Source: DASVTR01 sp036387475
Lineage (GTDB): Bacteria; Acidobacteriota; Blastocatellia; Pyrinomonadales; Pyrinomonadaceae
Length of the DNA: 64,000 nt
Assembly (NCBI GenBank): GCA_036387475.1
Contig: DASVTR010000010.1
Coordinates: 70,885 to 134,884, forward strand
Reading direction: 5' to 3'
Shown: positions 1 through 8,080 of the stretch, piece after piece
How positions within the stretch are numbered: position 1 is the stretch's first letter
Layout of the letters: every line of letters starts with the position of its first letter
Notes under the pieces: generated by a model
Told to the model about the DNA's origin: nothing
The model's input: the letters and a program-made list of their open reading frames with translations, nothing else
Databases searched by the model: none
Made by a program: the position numbers and the translations under genes

Positions 1-482
1 CTCAAGACATCTATGTCTCGCCTGATGAGCGCAGATTTGGTGACGATGCCGATTGGATTTCTAAACTCCGCGCAGACCTCCAAACACTGTCTCGTCAATT
101 TGTAATGAGCTTCGAGCGGGATATAAGGGTCAGAGGTAAAAGAGAAGACTATCTCTGCGCCCTTCCAGGAAGGCTTCATCAATTCCCTGCGCAGGAGTTT
201 CGCCGCATAAATTTTAACAACGATCTTACGCTCGAAGTCTGTGCCTGCTCCCCAACCTAAATACTCATGCGTCGGGCGACTGAAGCAGTACGTACAGGCA
301 TGAGCGCAGCCGCGATAGCAATTGACGGAATAGTCAAAGCCGACATCGGGACTTTGGTTGTGAGTGATGACGGTGCGCGTCTCGGTCTCTTCAAAGACTT
401 CGACTCTGGCTTCCGGCGGCTCGCCTATCCATTCGATTGTGTGCGAGAGCCAGGGGTTCGGCGGGTTTTCGACGTAACGCAT
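1..482 (-). CDS. SPL-like radical SAM protein (Rv2578c/PA0069 type), C-terminus cut by window edge
   Basis: The reverse strand reads without interruption from an ATG at 482 to the window edge, so only the N-terminal ~160 residues are visible. It carries a radical-SAM cluster motif, CAHACTYC (C-x3-C-x2-C), followed by the SRPTHEYLG and SDPYIPLEA segments typical of the spore-photoproduct-lyase-like proteins found in many non-sporulating bacteria. Those proteins bind a 4Fe-4S cluster and SAM; their substrate is not established. The open frame extends upstream of 482 without another ATG, so a somewhat earlier non-ATG start is possible. It lies 37 nt downstream of the Sm-like gene on the same strand. 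Confidence 0.75.
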   Translation of the reverse strand, partial: MRYVENPPNPWLSHTIEWIGEPPEARVEVFEETETRTVITHNQSPDVGFDYSVNCYRGCAHACTYCFSRPTHEYLGWGAGTDFERKIVVKIYAAKLLRRELMKPSWKGAEIVFSFTSDPYIPLEAHYKLTRQCLEVCAEFRNPIGIVTKSALIRRDIDVL

Positions 483-519
483 CGGATTAAACCTGCGGGA
501 GCGGTCATCTTTGAAAAAA

Positions 520-738
520 TTAAGCTTGCGGAGCGCTGCGCGGCTGAACGGCCTCGATGCTGTGCAGGAGCACGAACACAGTGTCGCGGCTCTCGTCGTC
601 GTTCTTCATCGTGAGCGCGACATAATCGTTGGTAATGTCGCCGACCGTTCCCTCGTAGACGCCGCCCGAACGTGTTTTGACGCTCACCACCTGTCCTCTG
701 TAGCGTCTCAGCAAGTTTTCTATGTGCTGCATGCCCAT
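520..738 (-). CDS. small Sm/LSm-like protein
   Basis: A 72-residue protein starting MGMQHIENLL, followed by a compact beta-rich segment (RGQVVSVKTRSGGVYEGTV, then DYVALTMKN and VFVLLHSIEAV) that resembles an Sm/LSm barrel like those of Hfq-type and DUF2642-type proteins. No catalytic motif is visible. A second ATG at 732 is equally possible as the start. The frame stays open upstream to 936, but that part is low complexity and overlaps the antisense of the VOC gene. Function unknown; an RNA-binding or scaffold role is only an inference from the fold-like pattern. Confidence 0.6.
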   Translation of the reverse strand: MGMQHIENLLRRYRGQVVSVKTRSGGVYEGTVGDITNDYVALTMKNDDESRDTVFVLLHSIEAVQPRSAPQA

Positions 739-742
739 TAAG

Positions 743-855
743 AGTAAGGATGAAGCAGGAAGGAGAAAATGATTTGAGCGTGTGCGTTCAAATTTAATCG
801 CTCGTCTTTCATCCGTTATCCCTCCCGTTGCGTCCTTGTTTCCCTCCTTCCATCT
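743..855. repeat. degenerate heptad-repeat inverted pair (candidate)
   Basis: A purine-rich arm at about 743-775 (AAGGATGAAGCAGGAAGGAG) and a pyrimidine-rich arm at about 806-855 show a rough 7-nt rhythm and partial inverted complementarity. The second arm overlaps the 3' end of the VOC gene. It resembles the clearer heptad hairpins elsewhere in the window but is much more degenerate. Confidence 0.35.
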
Positions 856-1222
856 GGCTCTCGTCCCATGTGACGAAGAACAACCTGTATTTGTCGGGGT
901 CTTCGACGGTGATGAAGCGCCCGCCCCAGCCTTCATCTACGGGCGGCGCAAGCTCAAGCCCGCGCTTCTGCAAACGCGCGTAGTAGGCGTCAACGTCCGT
1001 CGCCGTCAAGAAGAAATGAACGCCGCGCCCGCGCCTGAGCATCGTCTCCAATTGTTGCACCAGCGTAATTCTCAAGCTTCCGGCGCGCAGCGTCGCCATC
1101 GGCGGCTCTGCCTCCGGGTTGCTGCTCTCGATGTCCAGTCCGAGTTGCTCCTGATAGAACGCAACTGATTCCTCCAGACTATTGACTTCCAGCAAGAGCA
1201 GTTCGAGTCCGGTTAAGAGCAT
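809..1222 (-). CDS. VOC-superfamily (glyoxalase/bleomycin-resistance-like) protein
   Basis: A 137-residue protein with the single beta-alpha-beta-beta-beta repeat pattern of vicinal-oxygen-chelate proteins: an opening strand, then SVAFYQEQLGL, a central strand pair ending in VHFFLTATDVDAYYARL, and a closing GGRFITVEDPDKYRLFF. These are the usual signatures of small glyoxalase-like enzymes or binding proteins. The substrate cannot be told from sequence. The last ~15 residues (Gly/Arg/Asn rich) are encoded by the degenerate heptad arm and are probably not part of the fold. Confidence 0.8.
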   Translation of the reverse strand: MLLTGLELLLLEVNSLEESVAFYQEQLGLDIESSNPEAEPPMATLRAGSLRITLVQQLETMLRRGRGVHFFLTATDVDAYYARLQKRGLELAPPVDEGWGGRFITVEDPDKYRLFFVTWDESQMEGGKQGRNGRDNG

Positions 1223-1249
1223 TGCGCGCGCCCTGATTTTTTAAGCTTC

Positions 1250-1807
1250 CTAAAGATTGCTTAGAACAAGATAGAGTCCGTATCCGAAGCCTGCGACAGT
1301 CAGCCAGAACAAGGCTTCCTGCACTTTAGTATAGCGTCGCGCGGGGTGCGTCTCCGCAAACGTCCCGCGAATCGCCAGCATCACCGAGTGGGCCATCAGG
1401 ACACCGGCCACGATGACGAACACGGCCAGGATTCCGAGCGGCCAGAGAAAGCGTATCCAATGAGCGCGCACCAGAACCAGCAAAACGACGCCCGCGAAAA
1501 GGCAGAGCAGAGCTTCGACGCTTCGCCCTGAAATAGCATCGGCCTGAGCCGAGGGCGAAGAATAAGTCTGGACGTATTCGTTGATGAACGGCTGCTGCCG
1601 CTCTGAGTCGTAAGCGCTGCGCGTCGCTTCGTCTTTGAGCACGCCGTAAGCTTCGTTGAGCGCCTTCATCTCCTCTTCGTCGCCGCCGCGATCAGGATGA
1701 TGCTTGATGGCGCGCCGCTTGTAGAGGCGCTCGATTTCGATGGGCGTGGCGTCTGTTTCCGCTCCCAGTATCGAATAATAATCTTTGCTGTCATCAAAGC
1801 GGCTCAT
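1250..1807 (-). CDS. J-domain protein with C-terminal membrane segments
   Basis: Residues ~7-70 form a DnaJ J-domain: DYYSILGAETDATPIEIERL, then the HPD motif (AIKHHPDRGGDEEEMKALNE) and AYGVLKD. The C-terminal half has three hydrophobic stretches (LLCLFAGVVLLVLV, FLWPLGILAVFVIV and a final WLTVAGFGYGLYLVL), so the J-domain is probably anchored at the inner face of the membrane and recruits DnaK there. There is no Gly/Phe region or zinc finger, so it is not canonical DnaJ. The ATG at 1807 (MSRFDD) is preferred over the ATG at 1936 because the extra residues lack conserved features. Confidence 0.75.
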   Translation of the reverse strand: MSRFDDSKDYYSILGAETDATPIEIERLYKRRAIKHHPDRGGDEEEMKALNEAYGVLKDEATRSAYDSERQQPFINEYVQTYSSPSAQADAISGRSVEALLCLFAGVVLLVLVRAHWIRFLWPLGILAVFVIVAGVLMAHSVMLAIRGTFAETHPARRYTKVQEALFWLTVAGFGYGLYLVLSNL

Positions 1808-1957
1808 CGGCTTCGGCTGTGATTGTAGTTTTGCATTTTTTAATTTGCAATGCCTATCATCGCCGGGCAGCAAACTATCCGCAAAATTTTCTTGCTGTGA
1901 TAAGCTCAGCCCAAGAGCGGCGGGTAGTTTCTTCATTCAATTCGTAAAGGGAAACTA

Positions 1958-2317
1958 GTGGCACAAACCTTTGCTCCGGGCGACGACCTGATTTTCCAAC
2001 TCGAAAGTGGCTACGGCCTGTTGCGCGTGCTCGCAATCGAGCCGAGCGAGAGTGGAACTATCTGGCATCTGCTCGCCTACGAAGAGCTATTCCCGGACGT
2101 GGAGGCCGCCGAAACGGCTCTGGCTACGCCCGATTCCCTGCACCCGCGCGTCTCGCACATGGCGCTGACGGATCGCGCTTTTGAAAGAACGCCAGCCGCG
2201 CTGCTCGGCAATCGTCCCGTCGCGGACGAAGAATTGAAGAATTATCGTGAATGGCAGGCGAGCGCTGAAAGAATCGTATCCGACCGCTCAGCGCTGTTGA
2301 TGTTGGGGATTCGTTAG
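1958..2317 (+). CDS. hypothetical protein, 119 aa
   Basis: Not recognised. A soluble, acidic protein starting MAQTFAPGDDLIFQLESGYG, whose N-terminal half reads as beta strands and C-terminal half as helices (DEELKNYREWQASAERIVSD). The start is GTG at 1958, with AAAGGGAAA 4-8 nt upstream as a plausible ribosome-binding site. It is divergent from the J-domain gene and sits 29 nt upstream of the M1 peptidase, so the two may be cotranscribed. Confidence 0.65.
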   Translation: MAQTFAPGDDLIFQLESGYGLLRVLAIEPSESGTIWHLLAYEELFPDVEAAETALATPDSLHPRVSHMALTDRAFERTPAALLGNRPVADEELKNYREWQASAERIVSDRSALLMLGIR

Positions 2318-2346
2318 CACCCGGATATTGGCCGGAGAAAACATTG

Positions 2347-4026
2347 ATGAAATTCAGACGAAACCGGAACGCCCTGTTGATAGAGCGCGCTTTACCTCTC
2401 TTCCTGTTGCTGCTCATAACGGTCGCACCCGTTTGGGCCGAACGACGCGAGCGACGCATAGATGCGTGGAAGCCTGTGAACTACGACATCGCGCTGGTCT
2501 TAGACGACCAGTTAACGGAAATCAAGAGCGCCCGCACAGACATTACCATCCTCGTCTTAAAAGATTCGCCCGGCACGATTGATCTTGATTTCGGTGAGAT
2601 GGAAGTCGAGAGCGTTGCTGTTGGCAGTCAGCCCACTCGCTTCGTGCAGGAGGAGGGCAAGCTCAATGTGCAGCTTGCCTCGCCCGTCAGGAAGGGTCAG
2701 AGATTAATTGTCAGTGTGAAGTATCGAGGGCGACCGAAGGACGGGCTAATCTTCACGCCGGACAAGAACGGAAAACCGTCCGTCACCGGCGACAACTGGC
2801 CCGACCGCGTGCATCACTGGATACCATGCCTGGATCATCCGTCGGCGAAAGCGACCGCTCGCTTTACAGTGACCGCACCCATGCGCGACCTCGTCGTCGC
2901 CAACGGTCAATTGACGGCGAAGCGCGATAATCCGGACAAGACACGCACCTGGATTTATACCGAAGGCGTGCCGATTCCGCCTTACTGCATGGTGATTGCG
3001 GTCGGCGAGTTTGCGCTCATAGAGCCGCAGCAGCCCGCGCTCACCCCGCTCTCTTATTATGTACCGCAGTCCGACCGACAGTTTGCGCAACAAGGCTTTG
3101 CGCCCGCCGCACCCAGTCTGGAATTGTTCAGCACAGTAGTCGCGCCTTACCCTTATGAAAAGTTGGCGCTCATCGTCGGCGCGACACGCTTTGGCGGAAT
3201 GGAAAACTCCAGCGCCATCGTCTTCGGCAGCACTCTCTTTGATGCGCGCGAAGGCGTGCAGCCGATGAGCCGTAGATTCAACATCCGTCGCGGCATCGAA
3301 GAAGTCGTCGCACACGAAATCGCGCATCAGTGGTTTGGCGATTCCGTCACCGAAGCAACGTGGTCTGACCTCTGGCTGAGCGAAGGCTTCGCCACTTATT
3401 TCGCAGGACTCTTTGTCGAACGCTATGAAGGGCAGGAGACTTTCCGCGAGTATATGAAGCGCCAATCGGACGATTACTTCGCTTACGAAAAGAAACGCCG
3501 TGCGCCCATCTTCGATCCCGACACGGAAGACTTAAACAAGCTGCTCAACGCCAACAATTATGAGAAAGGAGCTTGGGTGCTGCATATGCTGCGCAGTATG
3601 CTCGGCGACGAAGCATTCTTTCGCGGCGTCCGCAATTATTACCTGGCTCACCGCAACTCTACGGCGACGACCGAAGATTTACGCGCCGCTTTGGAAAAAT
3701 CCGGCGGCACGAACCTCCGCGCTTTCTTCAAGCGATGGATTTACGAGAGCGGGCATCCGGTTTACGCACCCACTTGGACATGGCGACGGATGGGCAGGAG
3801 AGGCGGAGTCTTAACCATCAGGCTGCGGCAAACACAAGCGGGCGCGCAATTCCCCAATCCGCTGCCAATTGAAATCCTGCTGCCGAATAGCAAGACACGA
3901 ACAATAGTTAAGCCGACAGGCAAAGCAACCGTCAAGCGCATCCCGCTCGCGCAGCGCCCGGTTAACGTTCGCTTCGACCCCGATGCAACTATCCTGAGTG
4001 AAATGGTTTTACCAGTTTCGCCTTAA
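2347..4026 (+). CDS. secreted M1-family zinc aminopeptidase
   Basis: A 559-residue protein with an N-terminal signal peptide (hydrophobic LPLFLLLLITVAPVWA). Near residue 285 it has the M1 exopeptidase motif GGMEN, and near 325 the zinc motif HEIAHQW, followed 18 residues later by the third ligand Glu in LWLSEGF. These place it among the gluzincin aminopeptidases (ERAP/leukotriene-A4-hydrolase-like), acting in the periplasm or outside on N-termini of peptides. The catalytic domain is complete and the ERAP-type C-terminal helical domain is absent, as in short bacterial members. An alternative TTG start lies at 2344; GGAG at 2334-2337 suits either. Confidence 0.88.
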   Translation: MKFRRNRNALLIERALPLFLLLLITVAPVWAERRERRIDAWKPVNYDIALVLDDQLTEIKSARTDITILVLKDSPGTIDLDFGEMEVESVAVGSQPTRFVQEEGKLNVQLASPVRKGQRLIVSVKYRGRPKDGLIFTPDKNGKPSVTGDNWPDRVHHWIPCLDHPSAKATARFTVTAPMRDLVVANGQLTAKRDNPDKTRTWIYTEGVPIPPYCMVIAVGEFALIEPQQPALTPLSYYVPQSDRQFAQQGFAPAAPSLELFSTVVAPYPYEKLALIVGATRFGGMENSSAIVFGSTLFDAREGVQPMSRRFNIRRGIEEVVAHEIAHQWFGDSVTEATWSDLWLSEGFATYFAGLFVERYEGQETFREYMKRQSDDYFAYEKKRRAPIFDPDTEDLNKLLNANNYEKGAWVLHMLRSMLGDEAFFRGVRNYYLAHRNSTATTEDLRAALEKSGGTNLRAFFKRWIYESGHPVYAPTWTWRRMGRRGGVLTIRLRQTQAGAQFPNPLPIEILLPNSKTRTIVKPTGKATVKRIPLAQRPVNVRFDPDATILSEMVLPVSP

Positions 4027-4148
4027 TTATCATCACTCATTAGTCTGCGGACGCGTAGAGTTCCCTTCCAGCATGACTTATCCGCCGGAGATAGGCGCGC
4101 TCGAAAAGAAAAGCATGTAGCCCCATACACAGCAAAGGAATTAAAAAG

Positions 4149-6047
4149 ATGAAAGAGAAACTAAAGCAATACATTCCCTCAGTCTTGCCGGTGTTTTTTT
4201 CAATTCTCCTTTTCGTAGCTCCTTCACAGTCACAATCCAGAATAGAGAGCGGCTCTTCAGACGGCACGCCGGAGACCATCCTGATTGGCACGTTGAGCGC
4301 TGACAGCACCACGATTGCGGTGGTCAGTACCGCTGATTTCCCGGAATCAGGCGTGCTCAAGATTGACGAAGAGGTCATCCATTATCTTTCAAAAAGCGGC
4401 ACAGAGTTTAAGGGCTGCACGCGCGGCGCAACCGAAACAATCGCGGCTTCACATGGGAATAACGCAACGGTCAGGCTGGTAAAAAACTCTACGGCGCAGG
4501 CCGGGGTCAGTCAGGCCGGAATCAGCGAGATTGGCACGGTGACAATTGCCGCTGATGCAGATGCAAACGGTTTGGGCAGCGTTGAGTTTCAAACTAGAAA
4601 GCTATCTCGCCTTAGTATCGGTAACGCCGGAGGATTGGGCGTCGGGGTTCCAGGCGATTATGGCACTCCGTACAATAAGGCGTTGCTGAGCTTCAAGGGC
4701 TTCGAGACCAAACATTACACTATCTGGAAGGCCTGGAGCAGCGACCCGAACGCTCCGACGGCGGCAAACTTTTCGTTCTATGGCAACATTGGGCCAAACC
4801 CTACAGGAAAGCGAGGGATGCAGGGCTACTACATGGGCACAAACGCGGGCCGTAGCGGCCCTGAGTTTCCGAACGAGGGCCAGTTTCTTGACGGCTGGGA
4901 GACTTACTGGACAGGAGGCCCGGACGCTCCTGCACAGGAGCGCTGGACTTATATTAGAGGTGCTGCTGGAACGAGCGCGCAGCGTGTGATGTTCTACTAT
5001 TCTCCATTGAATAATCCGGAGCGCACCACCCTCGAATGGGCTTTAAATCAGATTAACTTTGAAGACTGGACGAACCGGCGCACGTGGATGGTCTTTACGC
5101 CCGGCAAAGTCGCGCTTCTCACGACGCCCGAAGCGCCAAATCCGCAGATCGTCACAGACTCGGCCTCGCCGCTCATCTACAAGGGAACGCAGTCCTATCC
5201 TTTCGTTAATGGCAGCGGCGAAACGGAAATCAGCAGAGACACGCAGGTCGTTCGCTTCATGTCAAAGCATGACGCGATCAACCCCAGCACGGACTATCAA
5301 TTTGTGCTCGGTGCGGGCAACAATCGTCCCGGACTACGCTTTAATGTGAACGGAGGGCGCGGCTGGGAGTACAGCAATGACGGCACGACCTACGTTAAGT
5401 TTTCCGATGCGACGAAGGGCTTGTACCGCCAGTCTTATACCTTAGCGGCGGCGGCGGGAAGCTTTACGATGCTCGGTACGGCTGGCCCAAACGGGTCGGG
5501 CGAAACGCCGCTCGCCTTTACCGTGACCATCGCCGAGAATAATAACGCGAGCGCCATCGCCGCGCGCGTTTATCATGTGCTGCTTCCGCTGTATGGAACA
5601 CAGAACGTCTGGAAAGAGGTGCTGCCGACATCCGCTGCGATAGGCAATGGAACAGACACAAGCCTCAAGTTGGACGTGAAAACGGATGCTGCTGACGGGC
5701 TGACGAAGCTTCGCCTGCGGAGAAGTTCGACCGTTACGCGCGCTTCAGCGGTTTATGCAGACGTACAGGTCTTTGACCGCACCGGCGCTTATACCATCTC
5801 GACCCAAACCGGAACGGGAGCAACCGTAGCAGACCAACTGCAAACGCTCAGCGCTTCAACGAGGGTGCAAACCATCCTGGTTGACTATGGAGACGGCGTC
5901 ATTGATACGAAGGGCGCAGGTTCGCCGGAGGGCGTAGTGACAGCCTCGCGCGGCTCGACGTATCGCCGGACGGACTGCAACCAGACGACGAACTGCTTTT
6001 ACGTTAAAACCTCTGGAACGGGAAATACAGGTTGGACGGCGAAGTAA
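4149..6047 (+). CDS. large secreted protein of unknown function
   Basis: Not recognised as a characterised family. A 632-residue protein with a signal peptide (SVLPVFFSILLFVAPSQSQS). The segment after it (TTIAVVSTADFPESGVLKID, then EVIHYLSKSGTEFKGCTRG) resembles a short beta module that recurs in phage tail-like and secreted bacterial proteins. The remainder is Gly/Thr/Asn-rich and beta-rich with aromatic pairs, and a Cys pair near the C-terminus (DCNQTTNCFY) may form a disulphide outside the cell. AAAGGA 12 nt upstream serves as ribosome-binding site. It could be an adhesin or structural surface protein, but that is inference. Confidence 0.7.
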   Translation: MKEKLKQYIPSVLPVFFSILLFVAPSQSQSRIESGSSDGTPETILIGTLSADSTTIAVVSTADFPESGVLKIDEEVIHYLSKSGTEFKGCTRGATETIAASHGNNATVRLVKNSTAQAGVSQAGISEIGTVTIAADADANGLGSVEFQTRKLSRLSIGNAGGLGVGVPGDYGTPYNKALLSFKGFETKHYTIWKAWSSDPNAPTAANFSFYGNIGPNPTGKRGMQGYYMGTNAGRSGPEFPNEGQFLDGWETYWTGGPDAPAQERWTYIRGAAGTSAQRVMFYYSPLNNPERTTLEWALNQINFEDWTNRRTWMVFTPGKVALLTTPEAPNPQIVTDSASPLIYKGTQSYPFVNGSGETEISRDTQVVRFMSKHDAINPSTDYQFVLGAGNNRPGLRFNVNGGRGWEYSNDGTTYVKFSDATKGLYRQSYTLAAAAGSFTMLGTAGPNGSGETPLAFTVTIAENNNASAIAARVYHVLLPLYGTQNVWKEVLPTSAAIGNGTDTSLKLDVKTDAADGLTKLRLRRSSTVTRASAVYADVQVFDRTGAYTISTQTGTGATVADQLQTLSASTRVQTILVDYGDGVIDTKGAGSPEGVVTASRGSTYRRTDCNQTTNCFYVKTSGTGNTGWTAK

Positions 6048-6120
6048 TCACCCGCATTGAAACCTGTCATGCTTTAACTTCTGGGACTACTGCGGACACA
6101 GATAAGGCGAGGTCTGGCAC

Positions 6121-6507
6121 ATGAATCGATTTTGGAGAATTCAAAATGAGTTTGGCACCAGTGCCTTGATCCGCACGTCTGTGCTGTTGGTAGGTCTTTT
6201 CGGAATGGCCCTTTTTGATTATTTTGCCTTTTCAAGTATTAGGGCTACCCTCATCGCCAGTATCGGACTGTTGCTGGGGTACTTGTTCAAGCGGAAGATC
6301 GGTCAAGGAGCAGAACACTACCCTCGTGTTCTTGCCGTTGGCCTCTTCGTATATCCAATCATTCTGCTTCTCGGCGACCAACTCGGAATCGGGAATGGCG
6401 CGAAGCTTGCCATCATTACCGTGACGACGGTCGTTATCTTCAACCTGCAATTCTGGTCGCTCTCAGACCCATCAATAGTGAATGCAGAGCGGGATGTTCA
6501 GGAGTAG
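6121..6507 (+). CDS. small integral membrane protein, unknown function
   Basis: A 128-residue protein with about four hydrophobic segments (SVLLVGLFGMALFDYFAF, TLIASIGLLLGYLF, VLAVGLFVYPIILLLG, LAIITVTTVVIFNLQFW), so a polytopic inner-membrane protein. No family recognised. GAGG sits 8 nt before the ATG. It lies between the large secreted protein and tRNA-Pro, in a stretch that may have been acquired at the tRNA. Confidence 0.6.
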   Translation: MNRFWRIQNEFGTSALIRTSVLLVGLFGMALFDYFAFSSIRATLIASIGLLLGYLFKRKIGQGAEHYPRVLAVGLFVYPIILLLGDQLGIGNGAKLAIITVTTVVIFNLQFWSLSDPSIVNAERDVQE

Positions 6508-6611
6508 GCGATTCCTCCAAGGGCGGCCGACGAGCGCACCAGCGCAGCCGTCGAATCCATCTTCAGCCGAGAAAGTCCCCACAAGTTCCCCACCGATACC
6601 TCAGACACGAA

Positions 6612-6657
6612 AAGGCCGGTAGCTCTCAATAGTTGACGTTCAACAGCTACCGGCCTT
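6612..6657 (-). terminator. intrinsic terminator of tRNA-Pro
   Basis: A perfect 13-bp inverted repeat (AAGGCCGGTAGCT against its complement) with a 20-nt loop that itself holds a small dyad (GTTGA/TCAAC). Read on the minus strand it follows the tRNA 3' end by 10 nt and is followed by TTTT, so it should end the tRNA transcript. Confidence 0.75.
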
Positions 6658-6666
6658 CCAGTGAAA

Positions 6667-6740
6667 TCGGGGCGAGAGGATTTGAACCTCCGACCTTTCG
6701 GTCCCGAACCGAACGCGCTACCAGGCTGCGCTACGCCCCG
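6667..6740 (-). tRNA. tRNA-Pro(CGG)
   Basis: The minus strand folds as a complete cloverleaf: acceptor CGGGGCG/CGCCCCG, D-arm with AGCGCAGCCTGGTAGCGC, anticodon loop TTCGGGA (anticodon CGG, proline) and T-arm GGAGGTTCAAATCCTC. The discriminator base is A and CCA is not encoded. It has no intron. A PD-(D/E)XK endonuclease gene lies 29 nt upstream on the same strand. Confidence 0.95.
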
Positions 6741-6769
6741 TTAATATCACCAGATAAAATCCTTTGCAT

Positions 6770-7153
6770 TCAAAACGCCTTTGCTTTGACCGTTCTTAGA
6801 TGGTTCAATACGAACGGTAAAACTCGCGCGTTCACAAAAAATTCAGCTTCAAATCTTAAGACCGCATCTATCTGAGGGATATAAACTAGCAGAGCATCTA
6901 CTTCACTTGCGCAGTATCTCCTGCGCAATTTACGGCCTTCCCAACTTTTCAAATTAACTTTAACGCTACCCTGACTGTGGGGCGCTTTACCACCTGCATA
7001 CTTGACCTGAACCCGCTCTAGTTTCTGACTATCATCAAGGATAAAATCATATCTGGAAGCAATCAGGGGCTTGCTTAACACGACACCCTTTTCAAGGGCG
7101 CGGAGCATTACTTTAATGTGAGCAATCTCGCCTTTCTGATGAGTACTGTGCAT
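6770..7153 (-). CDS. PD-(D/E)XK endonuclease of the group-I-intron-associated type
   Basis: A 127-residue protein that follows the pattern of the I-SspI-like PD-(D/E)XK family: QKGEI at 6-10 with the first-helix Glu, then SRYDFIL with Asp36, then VQVKYA with the Q-x-K core at 49-51, and a closing RRRYCASEVDALLVYIPQID block. In cyanobacteria a member of this family is a homing endonuclease inside a tRNA group I intron. Here the neighbouring tRNA-Pro is uninterrupted and no intron is visible, so the gene is free-standing. Base composition is more AT-rich than the flanks, consistent with transfer. Cleavage target unknown. Confidence 0.7.
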   Translation of the reverse strand: MHSTHQKGEIAHIKVMLRALEKGVVLSKPLIASRYDFILDDSQKLERVQVKYAGGKAPHSQGSVKVNLKSWEGRKLRRRYCASEVDALLVYIPQIDAVLRFEAEFFVNARVLPFVLNHLRTVKAKAF

Positions 7154-7326
7154 GGCTTGACTACTTAAACCTTATTGGATTGCGCTCCACTCTAATTACG
7201 AGCGAAACCCATTTCCAATAAATATAATGCTCGGGCAAATTCGATTTTTCAAAAAACGTTTAGCGCCACGCCCCTACAAGTGTTTAGCTAAGGCATCTTA
7301 AGTGAGCCGACACGGCATGTCAAACC

Positions 7327-7995
7327 TTAGGCCGATTCGGAGCGCGCGACGCGCGCCTTCTCGCGTCTTGATTTAATAAACTCGACGGCAATCGGTATCA
7401 GCGACAGTGCGACGACGATGATGACGACCCATTCGATGTGCTTGTCCAGATCAATTCCAAAGCGGCTCTTGAGCGTGCTGCCTAAAAAGTATCCGGCGAG
7501 AATCATGCTGAAGACCCAGAGGAAGCCTCCGACCACGTTGAAGATGACGAAGCGGCGATAAGGCATCTTGGCTGCTCCGGCGACAATGGGAGCAAAGGTA
7601 CGCACAATGGGTACGAAGCGGGCGATGATGATAGTTTTGCCACCGTACTTATCGTAAAACTCATTGGCCTTCTGCAAATGGCTCGGCTTGAAGAAGAGCG
7701 ATTTCTGTCGTGTGAAGATACGTTGGCCCATCTTGAGGCCAGTGTAATATCCGACGGCATCGCCAACGACGGCGGCGACGAAGAGCGTAATGAGCAGAAT
7801 GAAAACGTTGAGGTCACCCTTGGCGGCGAAGAGTCCGGCGACGACGAGCAGCGAATCGCCGGGCAGGAAAAAACCTGCCGCTAATCCCGTTTCAGCAAAG
7901 ACAACGAAAATCAGAACCAGATAGCCCGCACCTGCTATCGTGTTCGGATTCAGATAGTGCTTGATTTGCTGTATGAGTTCGCTAAGAGATTCCAT
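7327..7995 (-). CDS. DedA-family membrane protein (VTT/SNARE-associated domain)
   Basis: A 222-residue polytopic membrane protein with DedA hallmarks: ETGLAAGFFLPGDSLLVVAG near the N-terminus, then KMGQRIF, and the segment ARFVPIVRTFAPIVAGAAKM with the conserved F-x-R-x3-P-x2-R pattern, followed by FNVVGGFLWV. DedA proteins flip lipids (undecaprenyl phosphate or phosphatidylethanolamine) and support envelope homeostasis. The ATG at 7995 is preferred to a TTG at 8016, which lies inside the adjoining heptad repeat. Confidence 0.88.
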   Translation of the reverse strand: MESLSELIQQIKHYLNPNTIAGAGYLVLIFVVFAETGLAAGFFLPGDSLLVVAGLFAAKGDLNVFILLITLFVAAVVGDAVGYYTGLKMGQRIFTRQKSLFFKPSHLQKANEFYDKYGGKTIIIARFVPIVRTFAPIVAGAAKMPYRRFVIFNVVGGFLWVFSMILAGYFLGSTLKSRFGIDLDKHIEWVVIIVVALSLIPIAVEFIKSRREKARVARSESA

Positions 7996-8000
7996 AAAAA

Positions 8001-8080
8001 AGAGGTCAGAGGCCAAAGGTCAGAGGTTAGTTCGTTGGTCTATAACTGACCTCTAACCTCTGGCCTCTAGCCTCTGTTTT
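8001..8080. repeat. heptad-repeat hairpin, unit AGAGGTC
   Basis: Arm 8001-8032 is built of four and a half 7-nt units (AGAGGTC, AGAGGCC, AAAGGTC, AGAGGTT) and arm 8044-8080 is its inverted complement with a few transitions. The 3' end and stop codon of pcm (8067) lie inside the second arm. Confidence 0.85.

Noticed and set aside
4149..6507. Prophage remnant suggested by the tail-like module of the large secreted protein
   Set aside because: The protein has a signal peptide and no phage structural, packaging or lysis genes are near.
6667..6740. Group I intron in tRNA-Pro
   Set aside because: The cloverleaf is continuous and complete, so the neighbouring intron-type endonuclease is not inside an intron here.
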